Assembly: GCA_963786395.1 (NCBI GenBank) | Contig: CAWAZD010000022.1 | Location: forward strand, 12,118 to 76,117 | From: Fen-1301 sp963786395 | GTDB taxonomy: Bacteria > Bacteroidota > Ignavibacteria > Ignavibacteriales > Ignavibacteriaceae | Reading direction: 5' to 3' | DNA: 64,000 bases | Shown here: positions 38,842 through 48,724 of the stretch, piece by piece | Numbering within the stretch: position 1 is the stretch's first letter | Layout: every line of letters begins with the position of its first letter | Program-made: the position numbers and the translations under genes | Notes under the pieces: generated by a model | Told to the model about the DNA's origin: nothing | What the model saw: the letters and a program-made list of their open reading frames with translations, nothing else | The model's database searches: none

Positions 38842-39711
38842 TTATTGTAGAGCTACTTTAGGCTCAGTAGCTTTAAGACCATTACTATTTTCATTATGGA
38901 GATAATTATCCTCAAAATGTTTTGTAATAAGGTTAAACGCATCATCAACGGTATTACAGAACGTAAAGAGGTCAGTATCCTCCCTGTTAATCATTCCATT
39001 CTGATATAAGCTTTCAAGATTTATAACGCTTTTCCAGTATTTCTCATCATACACAACAAGTTTCAGGTTCTTTTTAATTTTCCCAGTCTGAACCAATGTT
39101 AGAATCTCAAAGAATTCATCCATTGTTCCGAAACCACCCGGGAATACTATAAGAGCCTTAGCAAGATACGCGAACCAGAATTTCCTCATGAAGAAATAGT
39201 GGAATTCAAAACTGAGATCAGGAGTAACATATTTATTTACAAACTGTTCAAATGGTATGCTGATATTAAGCCCCATAGATAGTCCACCAGCTTTGAACGC
39301 ACCTTTATTAGCAGCTTCCATAATGCCGGGGCCTCCGCCTGTGCAGATAATAAATCTATTGGCATTAGTGCCTAGGCCTAGTGACCATTCTGTAAGCCTT
39401 CTGGAGAGTTCCACAGCATCTTCATAATATTTTGACATTTGGACGGCATGCTGGGCAGTTCTTAATCTCTCGGCAAAATTTTTGGTTCTTTTAGGATCTA
39501 GAGTATTAAATTTTTTCAATGCTTTTACAGCCTGATCTTTTGGAAGCAGTCTTGCGGAACCGAAAAATACGATAGTATCAACAATCTTATGTTTTCTGAA
39601 TTTAGCCTGAGGATGCAGAAACTCTGCAAGCATTCTAATTATGCGCGCATCAGCTGAATTTATAAATTCGACATTTTCATAGGCTTTGTTTAGCGTCTTT
39701 GTTTTAGCCAT
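38842..39711 (-). CDS. LOG-family protein (TIGR00730)
   Basis: The 289-residue protein has both LOG motifs: CTGGGPGIMEAANKGAFKAG (nucleotide-binding) and PGGFGTMDEFFEILTLVQ (PGGxGTxxE). Such proteins are nucleoside 5'-monophosphate phosphoribohydrolases; plant and bacterial members release cytokinin bases. The N-terminal extension of about 60 residues before VFFGSARLLPKD is longer than in the short LOG group. Confidence 0.88.
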   Translation of the reverse strand: MAKTKTLNKAYENVEFINSADARIIRMLAEFLHPQAKFRKHKIVDTIVFFGSARLLPKDQAVKALKKFNTLDPKRTKNFAERLRTAQHAVQMSKYYEDAVELSRRLTEWSLGLGTNANRFIICTGGGPGIMEAANKGAFKAGGLSMGLNISIPFEQFVNKYVTPDLSFEFHYFFMRKFWFAYLAKALIVFPGGFGTMDEFFEILTLVQTGKIKKNLKLVVYDEKYWKSVINLESLYQNGMINREDTDLFTFCNTVDDAFNLITKHFEDNYLHNENSNGLKATEPKVALQ

Positions 39712-39867
39712 TTGTTTTCCTGATAAAAAAATAATTTTAATTTAGTAATAGCCTTTCTTTTGTTACCTGAAATTTTATATTTCAGTTAGGCTTTTATAGA
39801 AATTTTGAACCGCAAATTTAATCATTTCTTTGGAAGAAACACATTTTTTCTTAATTTTTATTTGCTT

Positions 39868-41112
39868 ATGAGAAAGTTTATTGTACTGTTTCTGATTCTG
39901 GTGTCTATTGGTTCCCCTAAATCCAAGGAGGACCTAAAGAATATTATTGCATCTGTAATTAATAAGCTTCCTGCGACCACAAACGTTGGAATAATCATTT
40001 TTAACCCTCTTACCCAGGATACAATCTTCCAGAGAAATGCCTATTCAACAATGATCCCGGCTTCAAATACAAAGCTTTTTACTACGGCAGCGGCTATTTC
40101 ACTGCTTGGCGGAGATTTTCCGCTGTATACAAAGCTAATGACCGATGATAAGAATATTAAGAATGGAGTTATTAACGGAAATTTGTACATAAAGGGCTTT
40201 GGTAATTCAACATTTACCTCTTCCGATCTCAATCAAATGGTAACAGATCTGAAGAATAAAGGAATAAGAAAAATAACAGGCCGCATTATAGGTGATGATA
40301 CTTATTTTGATGATGTATATTCGAGAAAAGACTGGATACCTGATGAAATTACTAATGTTCAACTTCCTCCTATTTCCGCAATTGTTGTTGACAGGAACAG
40401 AGTAGTGACTGTTAAAAAGGTAAGAAGAAGGATGAGAAGTTATTCAATAAGTATAACTGACCCGCCGATGCATGCAGCAAATCTTTTAAGAGAAAAACTT
40501 ATTTCTCAGGGAATTGAAATCGGTTCACCATGTGGCAAAGGCGAAACACCTGCAAATGCAGTTACATTGACAGAATCAAAAATAATTCTGCGTGATCTTT
40601 TAGCGCTGATAAATAAACACAGTGATAATTTCCTTGCGGAATGCTTATTCAAAACTATAGGTGCAGAATCATCGAAGAAGCAGGGAAATTCATTTTACTC
40701 TACTCAAACAATTACAAACTTTCTTGACGAGAACGGTATTTACTTAAAGGGGTCATCGGTTGTAGACGGTTCGGGGCTTTCACGGTTTGACAAGGTAACT
40801 CCTATTTCAATTGCCGGTATTTTGGAAAAGATGTATTTCGATGTTGCTAATTTTGAGGATTATTATAATTCATTAAGTATAGCGGGTGTTGATGGAACAT
40901 TACGAAATAGGTTTGTTGGTACAACTGCTGAAAACAATCTTCATGGTAAAACCGGAACACTTGACGGCATTTCATCCCTGTCAGGTTATTTAACAACTGC
41001 AAATGGAGATGATCTTATTATAAGTATAATTATGGAATATGATAAAAGGGGGAACCGGTTTCATCACTCAATTCAGGACGAAATAATTAGAACTTTAACC
41101 GACTGGAAATAA
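39868..41112 (+). CDS. dacB: D-alanyl-D-alanine carboxypeptidase/endopeptidase (PBP4, S13)
   Basis: Starting at ATG 39868 gives about 414 residues beginning with the signal peptide MRKFIVLFLILVSIGSPKS; the longer TTG reading at 39805 would bury it. The penicillin-binding motifs are present: SNTK (SxxK) near residue 60, SDN (SxN) in NKHSDNFLAECLF and KTG in HGKTGTLDGISS. S13 enzymes trim or open peptidoglycan cross-links in the periplasm. The gene stands alone. Confidence 0.92.
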   Translation: MRKFIVLFLILVSIGSPKSKEDLKNIIASVINKLPATTNVGIIIFNPLTQDTIFQRNAYSTMIPASNTKLFTTAAAISLLGGDFPLYTKLMTDDKNIKNGVINGNLYIKGFGNSTFTSSDLNQMVTDLKNKGIRKITGRIIGDDTYFDDVYSRKDWIPDEITNVQLPPISAIVVDRNRVVTVKKVRRRMRSYSISITDPPMHAANLLREKLISQGIEIGSPCGKGETPANAVTLTESKIILRDLLALINKHSDNFLAECLFKTIGAESSKKQGNSFYSTQTITNFLDENGIYLKGSSVVDGSGLSRFDKVTPISIAGILEKMYFDVANFEDYYNSLSIAGVDGTLRNRFVGTTAENNLHGKTGTLDGISSLSGYLTTANGDDLIISIIMEYDKRGNRFHHSIQDEIIRTLTDWK

Positions 41113-41194
41113 AACCTCCGGGTGTTGGAATAATGGGGTAATAACAAAAGACCTTGCCTTTATTTGTTAAAATAATGTCCATACAGCATTTTTT

Positions 41195-41332
41195 ACTTTA
41201 ATGCCATAAATGGCATAATTAGTTTTTACTTTATTCCATATACCCAGTCCTGAAGGACTGGGCTAATTTAATAATTGATATTGTTCATTAGTCCAGGCAC
41301 TTATGTGATTTTAGGGAGATTTATCCTCTTAC
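41195..41332. repeat. Composite palindromic repeat array, second copy
   Basis: From left to right come AATGCCATAAATGGCAT, a spacer ending TTTACTTTATTCC, CCCAGTCCTGAAGGACTGGG (41249-41268), and then a damaged copy of the other two modules (TAGTCCAGGCACTTATG, then GTGATTTTAGGGAGATTTAT). The first part equals the reverse complement of 238-310, spacer included. The rest of 41113-41481 shows no gene. Confidence 0.85.
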
Positions 41333-41481
41333 AAGTTTTCCAGCTCCAGCAAATGTGAGTATCAGCATTTCCTCTTTTCTTAATTATTATTAGCCTCACC
41401 AATTCTTTCTTTTAACATATATGTAAAGAAAATCCAGCAATAAATAGCATAGTAATACAATATCTATAAGGAGTAGGTAAT

Positions 41482-43497
41482 GTGAGAAGGATACTTTTAA
41501 TATTAGTTGTTCTATTAGTTTCTTTTCAATTATATGCACAGTGGGTTGATCAATCATCCGGTGTTTCGTCTGATTTGATTTCGATTTCTGCCGTTGATAA
41601 TAATGTTTGTTGGATTGGCGGTGAAGGCGGAGTTGTATTACAAACTACAAATGGCGGGAATGATTGGACTAATGTTGGCGGTGGTGACGTTATTGGTTTA
41701 AATTATAGTGTTAATAATGTTTTTGCTTTGGATGCAAACACTTGTATAGCCTCAGCACATTCTTCCAGTGGTGCTACATTTGTATATAGAACAACTGATG
41801 GAGGCAGCAACTGGACACAGGTTTTCGCACAAAATCCCGGATTTATAGATGCTGTCTGGATGACTTCAACTACAAAGGGGTTTATGGTAGGTGATCCTGT
41901 TAATGGACGTTGGTCTTTATGGAAAACAAATAATGCTGGAGCAAGCTGGGATTCTACCAGTTTGTATTTAAAGGATTCGGGAGGTGAGAATGGATGGGGT
42001 AACAGTCTATATATTGATGGTTCAAACATCTGGTTCGGCACAGGTAATTCAAAAATTTATTATTCATCAGATGATGGAGCTAATTGGAAAGCTCAATTAA
42101 CCCCTTTAACAAATATATATGGTTTATCATTTTCCGGCAATATTGGAATTGCCGCTGGTTCAATTGCTTCGGGATCCGGAGCTATAATAATAAGTACTGA
42201 TAAAGGAACTACCTGGACGTCTGGTCCATTCAGGGGTTCAGGTCCTGCTAATTGTGCCGTTCAGGGGAACAAATTTTTTTATTCAACTTTTACAGGTGCT
42301 ATTTATTTAAGTACAGATAGCGGAGTATCATTCCAGGAAACAGATTCAGTTTCAGGCAATGCTTATTACAATGTTAAAATTGCCAGAAATGGTACAGCAG
42401 TTTGGGCATGCGGGACGGATGGAATAATCCGAAAAGGAACTACTTTTGTAATGCCAACCAATGGTTTACAACTTTGGGTCAGAGCTGATTTGGGAGTAGT
42501 CCTTAATCATACAACTGTAAGCCGGTGGATTGATCAAAGCAGAAATGGGAACGATGCAATTCAAAGTGACACATCCCGCCAACCAATTTTTGTGAATAAT
42601 AGATTGAATCATTATCCAGTTTTACGATTTGATGGATTAAATGACAGGCTTGGTCTTACAGGCACACACCGGATGAATTCTATCAGTTTATTTATTGTAG
42701 AGAAAGCAGAGGATGGTGCTACCGGCCCTAATCCTTATTATTCAATAGAATTTGGAGATCGAACAGATCGGGGCAGCAGATATGGTCTTTCAATGCAGAA
42801 TCAGTTTTCCAATCCAATTAATTCTCCAGATGAAATTGATCCATTTGTTGATGCTTACAGTTGGGTTCGTGCCAATTCACCCGGTATAGCGGCATTTGGT
42901 CAATGGAAAAGTATAAGTGTCACCGCTGATCAAAATATGTGGAGTACTACATTACGTGTAAATGGAGTCGATGCAGTTATAACGCCACAAGGTACTGAAA
43001 ACACTTCATTAAGTTTCTCACTTGGCGATTCTATTGGTACGGCGATTGGAGGGATTGGTGGAATAGATGGTGAAGCTGAAGGGCATTTGATATACAAAGG
43101 TGAAATTGCCGAAGTGATTGTTTATGATACAGTTCTTTCAAACACTGACAGGCAGGCGATTGAAATTTATCTTAAAACAAAATACTTGCTGCAGTATAAT
43201 ATTACAGCGATTAATGATATAAAACCGGAGATTCAGAATTACTCGCTTGAGCAGAATTATCCTAATCCATTTAATCCTTCAACCACAATTAAATACACCA
43301 TAGAAAAACCGGATCTGGTAAAAATAATTGTTTACAATGCACTAGGACAACAGGTCAAAGAATTGGTTAACGAAGTAAAAGAATCCGGAACCTACAGTGT
43401 AACATATAATGCTACATCAATATCAAGCGGAATATATTTTTATAAGATTGCAACTTCAAGGTTTTCACAGGTTAGGAAAATGATAGTATTGAAATAA
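41482..43497 (+). CDS. Secreted BNR/YCF48-type repeat protein with LamG-like and T9SS domains
   Basis: The 671-residue product starts at GTG 41482, with AAGGAG about 10 nt upstream, and has a signal peptide (LLILVVLLVSFQLYAQ). Residues about 20-315 hold repeated beta-propeller blades (TTNGGNDWTNV, TTDGGSNWTQV, TDKGTTWTS), as in photosynthesis-factor YCF48 and sialidase-like proteins. Residues about 325-570 form a concanavalin/LamG-type lectin fold (LQLWVRADLGVV, VSRWIDQSRNGNDA, IAEVIVYDTVLS). The end is a T9SS sorting domain (EQNYPNPFNPSTTI, RKMIVLK). A surface protein binding or sensing a polymer is plausible. Confidence 0.85.
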   Translation: MRRILLILVVLLVSFQLYAQWVDQSSGVSSDLISISAVDNNVCWIGGEGGVVLQTTNGGNDWTNVGGGDVIGLNYSVNNVFALDANTCIASAHSSSGATFVYRTTDGGSNWTQVFAQNPGFIDAVWMTSTTKGFMVGDPVNGRWSLWKTNNAGASWDSTSLYLKDSGGENGWGNSLYIDGSNIWFGTGNSKIYYSSDDGANWKAQLTPLTNIYGLSFSGNIGIAAGSIASGSGAIIISTDKGTTWTSGPFRGSGPANCAVQGNKFFYSTFTGAIYLSTDSGVSFQETDSVSGNAYYNVKIARNGTAVWACGTDGIIRKGTTFVMPTNGLQLWVRADLGVVLNHTTVSRWIDQSRNGNDAIQSDTSRQPIFVNNRLNHYPVLRFDGLNDRLGLTGTHRMNSISLFIVEKAEDGATGPNPYYSIEFGDRTDRGSRYGLSMQNQFSNPINSPDEIDPFVDAYSWVRANSPGIAAFGQWKSISVTADQNMWSTTLRVNGVDAVITPQGTENTSLSFSLGDSIGTAIGGIGGIDGEAEGHLIYKGEIAEVIVYDTVLSNTDRQAIEIYLKTKYLLQYNITAINDIKPEIQNYSLEQNYPNPFNPSTTIKYTIEKPDLVKIIVYNALGQQVKELVNEVKESGTYSVTYNATSISSGIYFYKIATSRFSQVRKMIVLK

Positions 43498-43507
43498 AGG
43501 ATAAGAT

Positions 43508-45215
43508 ATGAATAAAATACTTTTTACATTACTTTTTCTTCTTCAATGTTTAACGTTGGCACAATTAAAAAAACTAACAGCTCCTGATATGTTTAGTCAA
43601 GCGGATATTTATCTTGATAATAATGGAAATAAATATTCAACATTAGTAACATTAAAATTCAATGCATTTGCAATTGATTTGCCAAAAGGTGAGTCAAAAT
43701 TATCAATTGATCAAATCGCATTTCCCAGGGTCAGGAATTTTATGAACTCACTCGTTAAAAAATATGGGAGTATTAATATAGCTAAGGCTATACCTTCCGC
43801 AACATGGGGCGATACAATAAGGGTAAATAAGAGAACCGGGAAAACAGTCTATATAAAAGATATGTCGCAAATATTTACTTTAAGTTTTACGAACTTAGTG
43901 CCAGTAGATTCAATTGTTACTGCACTAAAAGGTTTACCAGATATTGAATATTCGGTGGGACCTATCCCCTGTTACCTAACTACGTCACCTAATGACCCTT
44001 ATTACCTGGATAGCAATTACCAATGGTCTTTTGATGTAATTAATGCCAGCCAGGCATGGGATATAACCCAAGGTTCCTCCAAAATAATAGTTTCAATAAA
44101 TGACAATTTTGAGAATTTAGGAGACTTACATGAGGATTTAAAAAGGAAAGGTGGTTTCCAGATTTAGCCCCACGGCTTCAGGCGGACATGGAACCATAAT
44201 CGCAGGAGTAGTTGGTGCAATAACTGACAATAATTTGGACATAGCATCCCTGGGATGGAACACTTCAGTAATGTTTAATAATTCGACAAATTCTTTTTAC
44301 GAAATTAATAGTGCTGTTCAGAATGGGGCAGACGTTATTAATTTCAGCTGGATGACTCCTGATTATGATCCATTTCTTTCTATCGCCATACATAACGCTC
44401 TTTTGCAAGGTGTTGTTTGTGTTGCGGCTGCCGGTAATAATGAAATTCCGCCACCAATTTTATTATATCCCGCCGCCTTAAATTTTGGTAATGATGGACA
44501 AGTAATCGCTGTAAGCGGGACAGAAATAAATAATGGAAATGAAGTGTTTATACCAGGATATAATTATAGTCCGGGTACCGATCCCATTGGAGATCCTTTT
44601 AGTTCATTTATTGATTGTGCTGCTCCCGGCAGTAATTATAGGGGACTTAATGATCTTGGAACAACCGGAACAGTAAATATAGATGCAGGTACATCAATTT
44701 CAGCTCCCTTTGTTAGTGCTTTAGTTGGATTAATACTTTCTATAAATAATAGTCTGATTCCCATACAAGTTTATGATATAATAACAAAAACCGCCGATAA
44801 AATTGGAACAGATCCTTACAATTCAATCGGGTGGAATCAATATTTAGGTTATGGGCGAATTAATGCATACAAAGCACTTGAATATACATTGAAACATTTT
44901 GGGAGGACAACTTCAATTCCACAGGAAGAAACAAAGGAGGTTTCATTTTCATTATTACAGAATTATCCGGATCCATTTAATCCAAGTACAAAAATCAATT
45001 TCACAATTCCCAGTAGCGGATATGTTAGTCTTAAAGTATATGATATACTGGGAAAAGAAATAGTGTCATTAGTAAATGAAAACAAGGAACGTGGAAATTA
45101 TTCAATTGATTTTAATTCAACCATTCTGACCCGGGGTTTATCAAGCGGCATATATATTTATCAGTTAAAGGAAGATAATAATATGCAAACGAGGAAGATG
45201 GTGTTTCTTAAATGA
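43508..45215 (+). pseudogene. Subtilisin-family (S8) secreted protease with one frameshift
   Basis: Two reading frames (43508-44167 and about 44151-45215) together make one S8 peptidase. The first has a signal peptide and prodomain, then VSINDNF with the catalytic Asp. The second carries SGGHGTIIAGVVGA (His), VCVAAAGNNE (oxyanion Asn) and DAGTSISAPFVSALVGL (Ser), and ends in a T9SS sorting domain (LQNYPDPFNPST, RKMVFLK). The break is near 44145 in an A-rich stretch. All catalytic residues survive, so this is either a very recent mutation or a sequence error. It lies 10 bp after the YCF48-type gene and likely shares its transcript. Confidence 0.85.
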
Positions 45216-45270
45216 AAAATTGTAATTAAGAATTTGGGGAGTGAGAAAAAGGGAAAATAGTGTTAAGGGG

Positions 45271-45290
45271 ATCCCCGCTTTCGCGGGGAT
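45271..45290. repeat. Short palindromic repeat ATCCCCGCTTTCGCGGGGAT
   Basis: A perfect 8-bp GC-rich stem around a short TTTC loop, flanked by GG and GA. Sequences of this type (GTCATCCCCGCGAAAGCGGG) are widespread small intergenic repeats in bacteria. It lies between the convergent subtilase and secG genes and could also act as a weak terminator. Confidence 0.65.
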
Positions 45291-45324
45291 GACAAGTAAA
45301 ATCAGGGATTACAAATAGGGATAA

Positions 45325-45666
45325 TTATGGTTTTCCCGGAGGAACCTGCTGAGGATTTGATCTTGGAACTGCAGGAGCAGTGGGAACTTGTTTACCTTTC
45401 TGGATTATACTTTCTCTCTGGTCAGCATTTGATTTACCTGGTAAGAGAAAAAGATTTACAATAAGAGCCAGTGCACAAAGAACTCCGCCCAACCACCATG
45501 TAGCTTTGCTGAGAAAATCCGCTGTTCTTCTGGTTCCAAACATTGAACCCATATTACCGCCTCCGAAGGTTCCGGCTAATCCGCCGCCTTTGGATGACTG
45601 CATGAGTACCATGATTATTAAAAATATCGAAACTACTGTAACTAAGAAAATTGCTATTGTATACAT
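45325..45666 (-). CDS. secG: Preprotein translocase subunit SecG
   Basis: The 113-residue protein has two membrane segments: IAIFLVTVVSIFLIIMVLMQ and WWLGGVLCALALIVNLFLL. The linking loop is the typical Gly-rich SSKGGGLAGTFGG followed by MGSMFGTRRTADFLSK. SecG aids SecYEG-SecA export. It lies just downstream of a tRNA gene. Confidence 0.93.
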   Translation of the reverse strand: MYTIAIFLVTVVSIFLIIMVLMQSSKGGGLAGTFGGGNMGSMFGTRRTADFLSKATWWLGGVLCALALIVNLFLLPGKSNADQRESIIQKGKQVPTAPAVPRSNPQQVPPGKP

Positions 45667-45685
45667 TCAAATAACTCCTTATTTG

Positions 45686-45759
45686 TAGCGGGGGAGGGAT
45701 TCGAACCCCCGACACATGGATTATGATTCCATTGCTCTAACCTACTGAGCTACCCCGCC
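45686..45759 (-). tRNA. tRNA-Met (CAT anticodon)
   Basis: The 74-nt cloverleaf is complete. The acceptor is GGCGGGG pairing with CCCCGCT (one G-T pair), followed by T8-A9. The D arm is GCTCAGTAGGTTAGAGC, the anticodon loop ATCATAA lies on an ATGGA/TCCAT stem, and the T arm has GGTTCGAATCC. CCA is not encoded. The CAT anticodon could also belong to tRNA-Ile2 (the TilS substrate), but the overall form resembles elongator tRNA-Met. The initiator type is excluded by the paired first base. Confidence 0.92.
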
Positions 45760-45835
45760 GGGTAAATCAAATTTTAGCTTGTAAATATAGAAACTAACGG
45801 AATTATTTCAAAAAAAATTATATTCAATCGTTCGG

Positions 45836-46834
45836 CTATTTTACTACCGGTTTATTAAGTGCATTCCAAAGATAATCTAATAATTCGTCAATACCCTGCC
45901 TGGTTGCAGATGAAAACACAATTGGTTTGGAATCAGCGTTCTTAATTTTCTTGCCTGCAAGTTTGCGCGAAGTTTCTTCCGGGACAAGATCTGCTTTAGA
46001 AAATGACACAATCTTGAGCTTTTTAGCGAGTTCAGGGGAATAACTCTTCAATTCATTATAAAGTACAGTGAAATCTTTCTGAGGGTTTTCCGATGTAATA
46101 TCTATAAGAAACAGAAGAATTTTAGTTCTTTCAATATGCTTCAGGAATTTAATTCCAAGTCCCTTGCCTTCATGAGCCCCCTCAATTATTCCGGGTATAT
46201 CAGCCACAGTAAAACTATTAAAATCTTTATACTGAACAATTCCCAGATTGGGCTCAAGAGTAGTAAAGGGATAATCAGCTATTTTAGGGCGTGCAGCAGA
46301 TATAGTTGAAATCAGAGTAGACTTTCCGGCATTTGGAAATCCAACAAGTCCTACATCAGCAATAAGCTTTAACTCAAGAATAATTTTCCTTTCTTCCCCT
46401 ACCCTGCCCGGTTCGGCATAACGGGGTGCCTGATTTGTAGGAGTAGCGAAATTGCTATTGCCTTTACCTCCCCGTCCGCCTTTGGTAACCATAACTCTTT
46501 TGCCATCTTCATCAAGATCGAACAGGATCTCATTTGTTTCGGAATCTTTAATAATAGTTCCGACAGGAACCTTTACAAAAATATCCTCACCGTCTTTGCC
46601 GGTTTTAAGAGCAGAAGCGCCGGGAGAACCATCTTCGGCGAAGTATTGTTTCTTATATCTGAAATCAAGCAGAGTAAACAAATTATGATGAGCTTCAAAA
46701 TAAACATTTCCGCCCCTGCCGCCGTCACCACCGGATGGTCCGCCTTTAGGAACATATTTTTCTCTTCTGAAAGTTACAACTCCATCTCCGCCTTTACCGG
46801 CTTTTACTTCAATTTCCGTATAGTCTATAAACAT
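45836..46834 (-). CDS. obgE: GTPase Obg
   Basis: The 332-residue protein has the Gly-rich Obg domain (GKGGDGVVTFRREKYVPKGGP, SGGDGGRGGNVYFEA). The G domain follows, with GFPNAGKSTL (Walker A), DYPFTTLEPNLG, DIPGIIEGAHEGKGLG and SKADL (NKxD equivalent). It lacks the C-terminal OCT extension of some homologues. Obg assists late 50S assembly. The unknown gene upstream stops 1 nt before its start. Confidence 0.95.
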   Translation of the reverse strand: MFIDYTEIEVKAGKGGDGVVTFRREKYVPKGGPSGGDGGRGGNVYFEAHHNLFTLLDFRYKKQYFAEDGSPGASALKTGKDGEDIFVKVPVGTIIKDSETNEILFDLDEDGKRVMVTKGGRGGKGNSNFATPTNQAPRYAEPGRVGEERKIILELKLIADVGLVGFPNAGKSTLISTISAARPKIADYPFTTLEPNLGIVQYKDFNSFTVADIPGIIEGAHEGKGLGIKFLKHIERTKILLFLIDITSENPQKDFTVLYNELKSYSPELAKKLKIVSFSKADLVPEETSRKLAGKKIKNADSKPIVFSSATRQGIDELLDYLWNALNKPVVK

Positions 46835-46835
46835 T

Positions 46836-48326
46836 TTATACCTGATTAAAGTAGTTAGCTACCGCATTGGTAAGAGTAACTGCTTCCCGGCAATAAGGAT
46901 TAACCCTGTAAGTAAGAAAAACACTTTTAAGAATATCAGTAGCCTCATCATAAGCCCTGCATTCGGCAATCCTGTCCATTGTTGTGGCAAAATCTTCTCT
47001 ATCTTCATCAAACACTGCATTCACTATTTTATCAATCTCCTTATCCTTCAAATAGGCATATAGATCATTAGGGTAATTATTCCGCTTCCGGGATTTCAAA
47101 TCTTTTTCCTGTTCGGGTATAGGATCAGGAATTTCTTCATCCAGGCTGGTGGCGAAGTCATATAACTCATTCGTATTTTCTGATATAACAGAACCGGTTT
47201 CACTTTCAGAATTAACATTGTCAATTTCCTTTTCCAGTTCTTCGAGCGACTTAAGTTCTTTGTTATAAAGATCAAGAAGGTCATCTTCCTCTAAAGAGGT
47301 TATTAAAAGATCTCCGACTTCGTCTTTAATGTTTTCCTGTATTTCCAATTCGGAATCATCAAATTGACTCTTAAGATCATCCAACAAATCATCAGTTGAC
47401 TTAAGCTGTTCAGGTTCTTCCGGTTCATCCACAATTTCATGTTCAATATCAGATTCATATTCATCAACAATTCCCCGTTCCTCTGCAGGGCTTTCAATAG
47501 AAATATCACTGAAACTTTCCTTTATAAATTCCGGTTCTTCTTCTTCAGGTTCCGGAGCAATATGGTCATCCAGTGGCGACACGGAATAAATAATTGATTG
47601 GAGATCTCCAATCGAATATTTCTGTTTAGCTTCAATTGGTAGAGCTCGCCTCAATTTGAATAAATAATCAATAAGGTTTCTTTCCTTAAAGAATACTTCA
47701 ACCGGCTGGATGGGTACTTTATTACTATTTGTACCTGTATTATTGAAATCAGCAATTGAAAATAAGGCGTTATCGATGAGTTTAGTGGGTCTGGAAGAGA
47801 ATAATTCCTTATCCATTTTATTCAGCAGGACCTCAAATTCTATCATACTTAATGAAACGGGGTTCTTTTTACTGATATAAGAAATTAAAATATTCCTTAT
47901 GTATTCATAATAATACAGGTAATTAAGAGACAGCTTTATTTCATCGATCGGTTTATTATCGGAATCATTATAAATAAGCTTGGTGATAGACCACTTGGGT
48001 CTGGCGACATAGTTGATATTAAAAGAAACAGCCTGTGTAACAAGCTTTTTAATATCATCAACTGAAATCCTTTTAGATTTCTTTACTTCTTCCCCGATCT
48101 GGTTGAAGTACCTGGCTATTTCAGGGCCTGAATAATCAAAAACCGAATTCTGAATAAGCTTTTTCCTATCCTCATAAATCAAGAAATCTATTTCAGCAGA
48201 AATATACTGAAGGATAGCAGGATGGATATCGGTATTCAGTAGTTTATCAAAAGTAAAGAAAGTTCCGAGGTTATTTACCTTGTTTAATGAAAAATCGACA
48301 ATAAATTTAATTTCTTTCTCAAACAT
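46836..48326 (-). CDS. Unknown protein with acidic central region, upstream of obgE
   Basis: I do not recognise this 496-residue protein. Residues 1-240 are folded-looking and basic or mixed, with no signal peptide or membrane segment. Residues about 255-400 are highly acidic and probably disordered (EPEEEEPEFIKESFSD, DEYESDIEHEIVDEPEEPEQ). The last 90 residues are helical (YAYLKDKEIDKIVNAVFDED, YDEATDILKSVFLTYRVN), like a small helical-repeat domain. It is placed directly before obgE and is probably co-transcribed, which suggests a cytoplasmic role. Confidence 0.7.
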   Translation of the reverse strand: MFEKEIKFIVDFSLNKVNNLGTFFTFDKLLNTDIHPAILQYISAEIDFLIYEDRKKLIQNSVFDYSGPEIARYFNQIGEEVKKSKRISVDDIKKLVTQAVSFNINYVARPKWSITKLIYNDSDNKPIDEIKLSLNYLYYYEYIRNILISYISKKNPVSLSMIEFEVLLNKMDKELFSSRPTKLIDNALFSIADFNNTGTNSNKVPIQPVEVFFKERNLIDYLFKLRRALPIEAKQKYSIGDLQSIIYSVSPLDDHIAPEPEEEEPEFIKESFSDISIESPAEERGIVDEYESDIEHEIVDEPEEPEQLKSTDDLLDDLKSQFDDSELEIQENIKDEVGDLLITSLEEDDLLDLYNKELKSLEELEKEIDNVNSESETGSVISENTNELYDFATSLDEEIPDPIPEQEKDLKSRKRNNYPNDLYAYLKDKEIDKIVNAVFDEDREDFATTMDRIAECRAYDEATDILKSVFLTYRVNPYCREAVTLTNAVANYFNQV

Positions 48327-48433
48327 CTTAAGGATTCCGTAATGTCAGGGTTAAAATAAGCAAATGTAGGTTAAATTTCTTAACTATAAATGAGAATAGA
48401 TTATCGTTTTCTGGAAATAGGATTTATCATTAA

Positions 48434-48721
48434 TTATTTATATAAAACTTCTAATACTGTATTTGGGTCTTTAGACAATAAATTTAGTAAAATTAAAGCG
48501 GGACCTTGCGGATATCTATCTCCTCTTTCCCAATGCCTTAAAGTTCCTAAACTTATTCCAAATGAAGCAGCGAATTTTGGCTGACTCATCCCAATCCTTT
48601 CTCTTAATTTTTTAACATCAATATGTACTGGTTTGAACTCTCTTGCTTCTATAGTATTTCCTTTGGAATATGCTATAGCTTCCTTCAACCCTTTGCTTAT
48701 ACTTTTAAATGCAACATTCAT
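48434..48721 (-). CDS. HigA-like antitoxin, XRE helix-turn-helix
   Basis: The 95-residue protein has a helix-turn-helix in its second half (LRERIGMSQPKFAASFGISL, GTLRHWERGDRYPQGPA), as in HigA and NadS antitoxins. The N-terminal segment (SISKGLKEAIAYSKGN) would bind the toxin. It follows its toxin gene by 3 nt. The toxin-first order is the HigBA signature and usually means the antitoxin represses the shared promoter. Confidence 0.85.
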   Translation of the reverse strand: MNVAFKSISKGLKEAIAYSKGNTIEAREFKPVHIDVKKLRERIGMSQPKFAASFGISLGTLRHWERGDRYPQGPALILLNLLSKDPNTVLEVLYK

Positions 48722-48724
48722 TTC

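Noticed and set aside
44130..44170. Programmed -1 frameshift at T-TTA-AAA in the subtilase gene
   Set aside because: The heptamer is present in the right register, but the downstream protease frame is +1, not -1, so slippage there would not restore it.
45686..45759. tRNA-Ile2 or initiator tRNA instead of elongator Met
   Set aside because: The first base pair is formed (not initiator). The Ile2 identity cannot be fully excluded, but the arms resemble elongator Met, so Met was kept.
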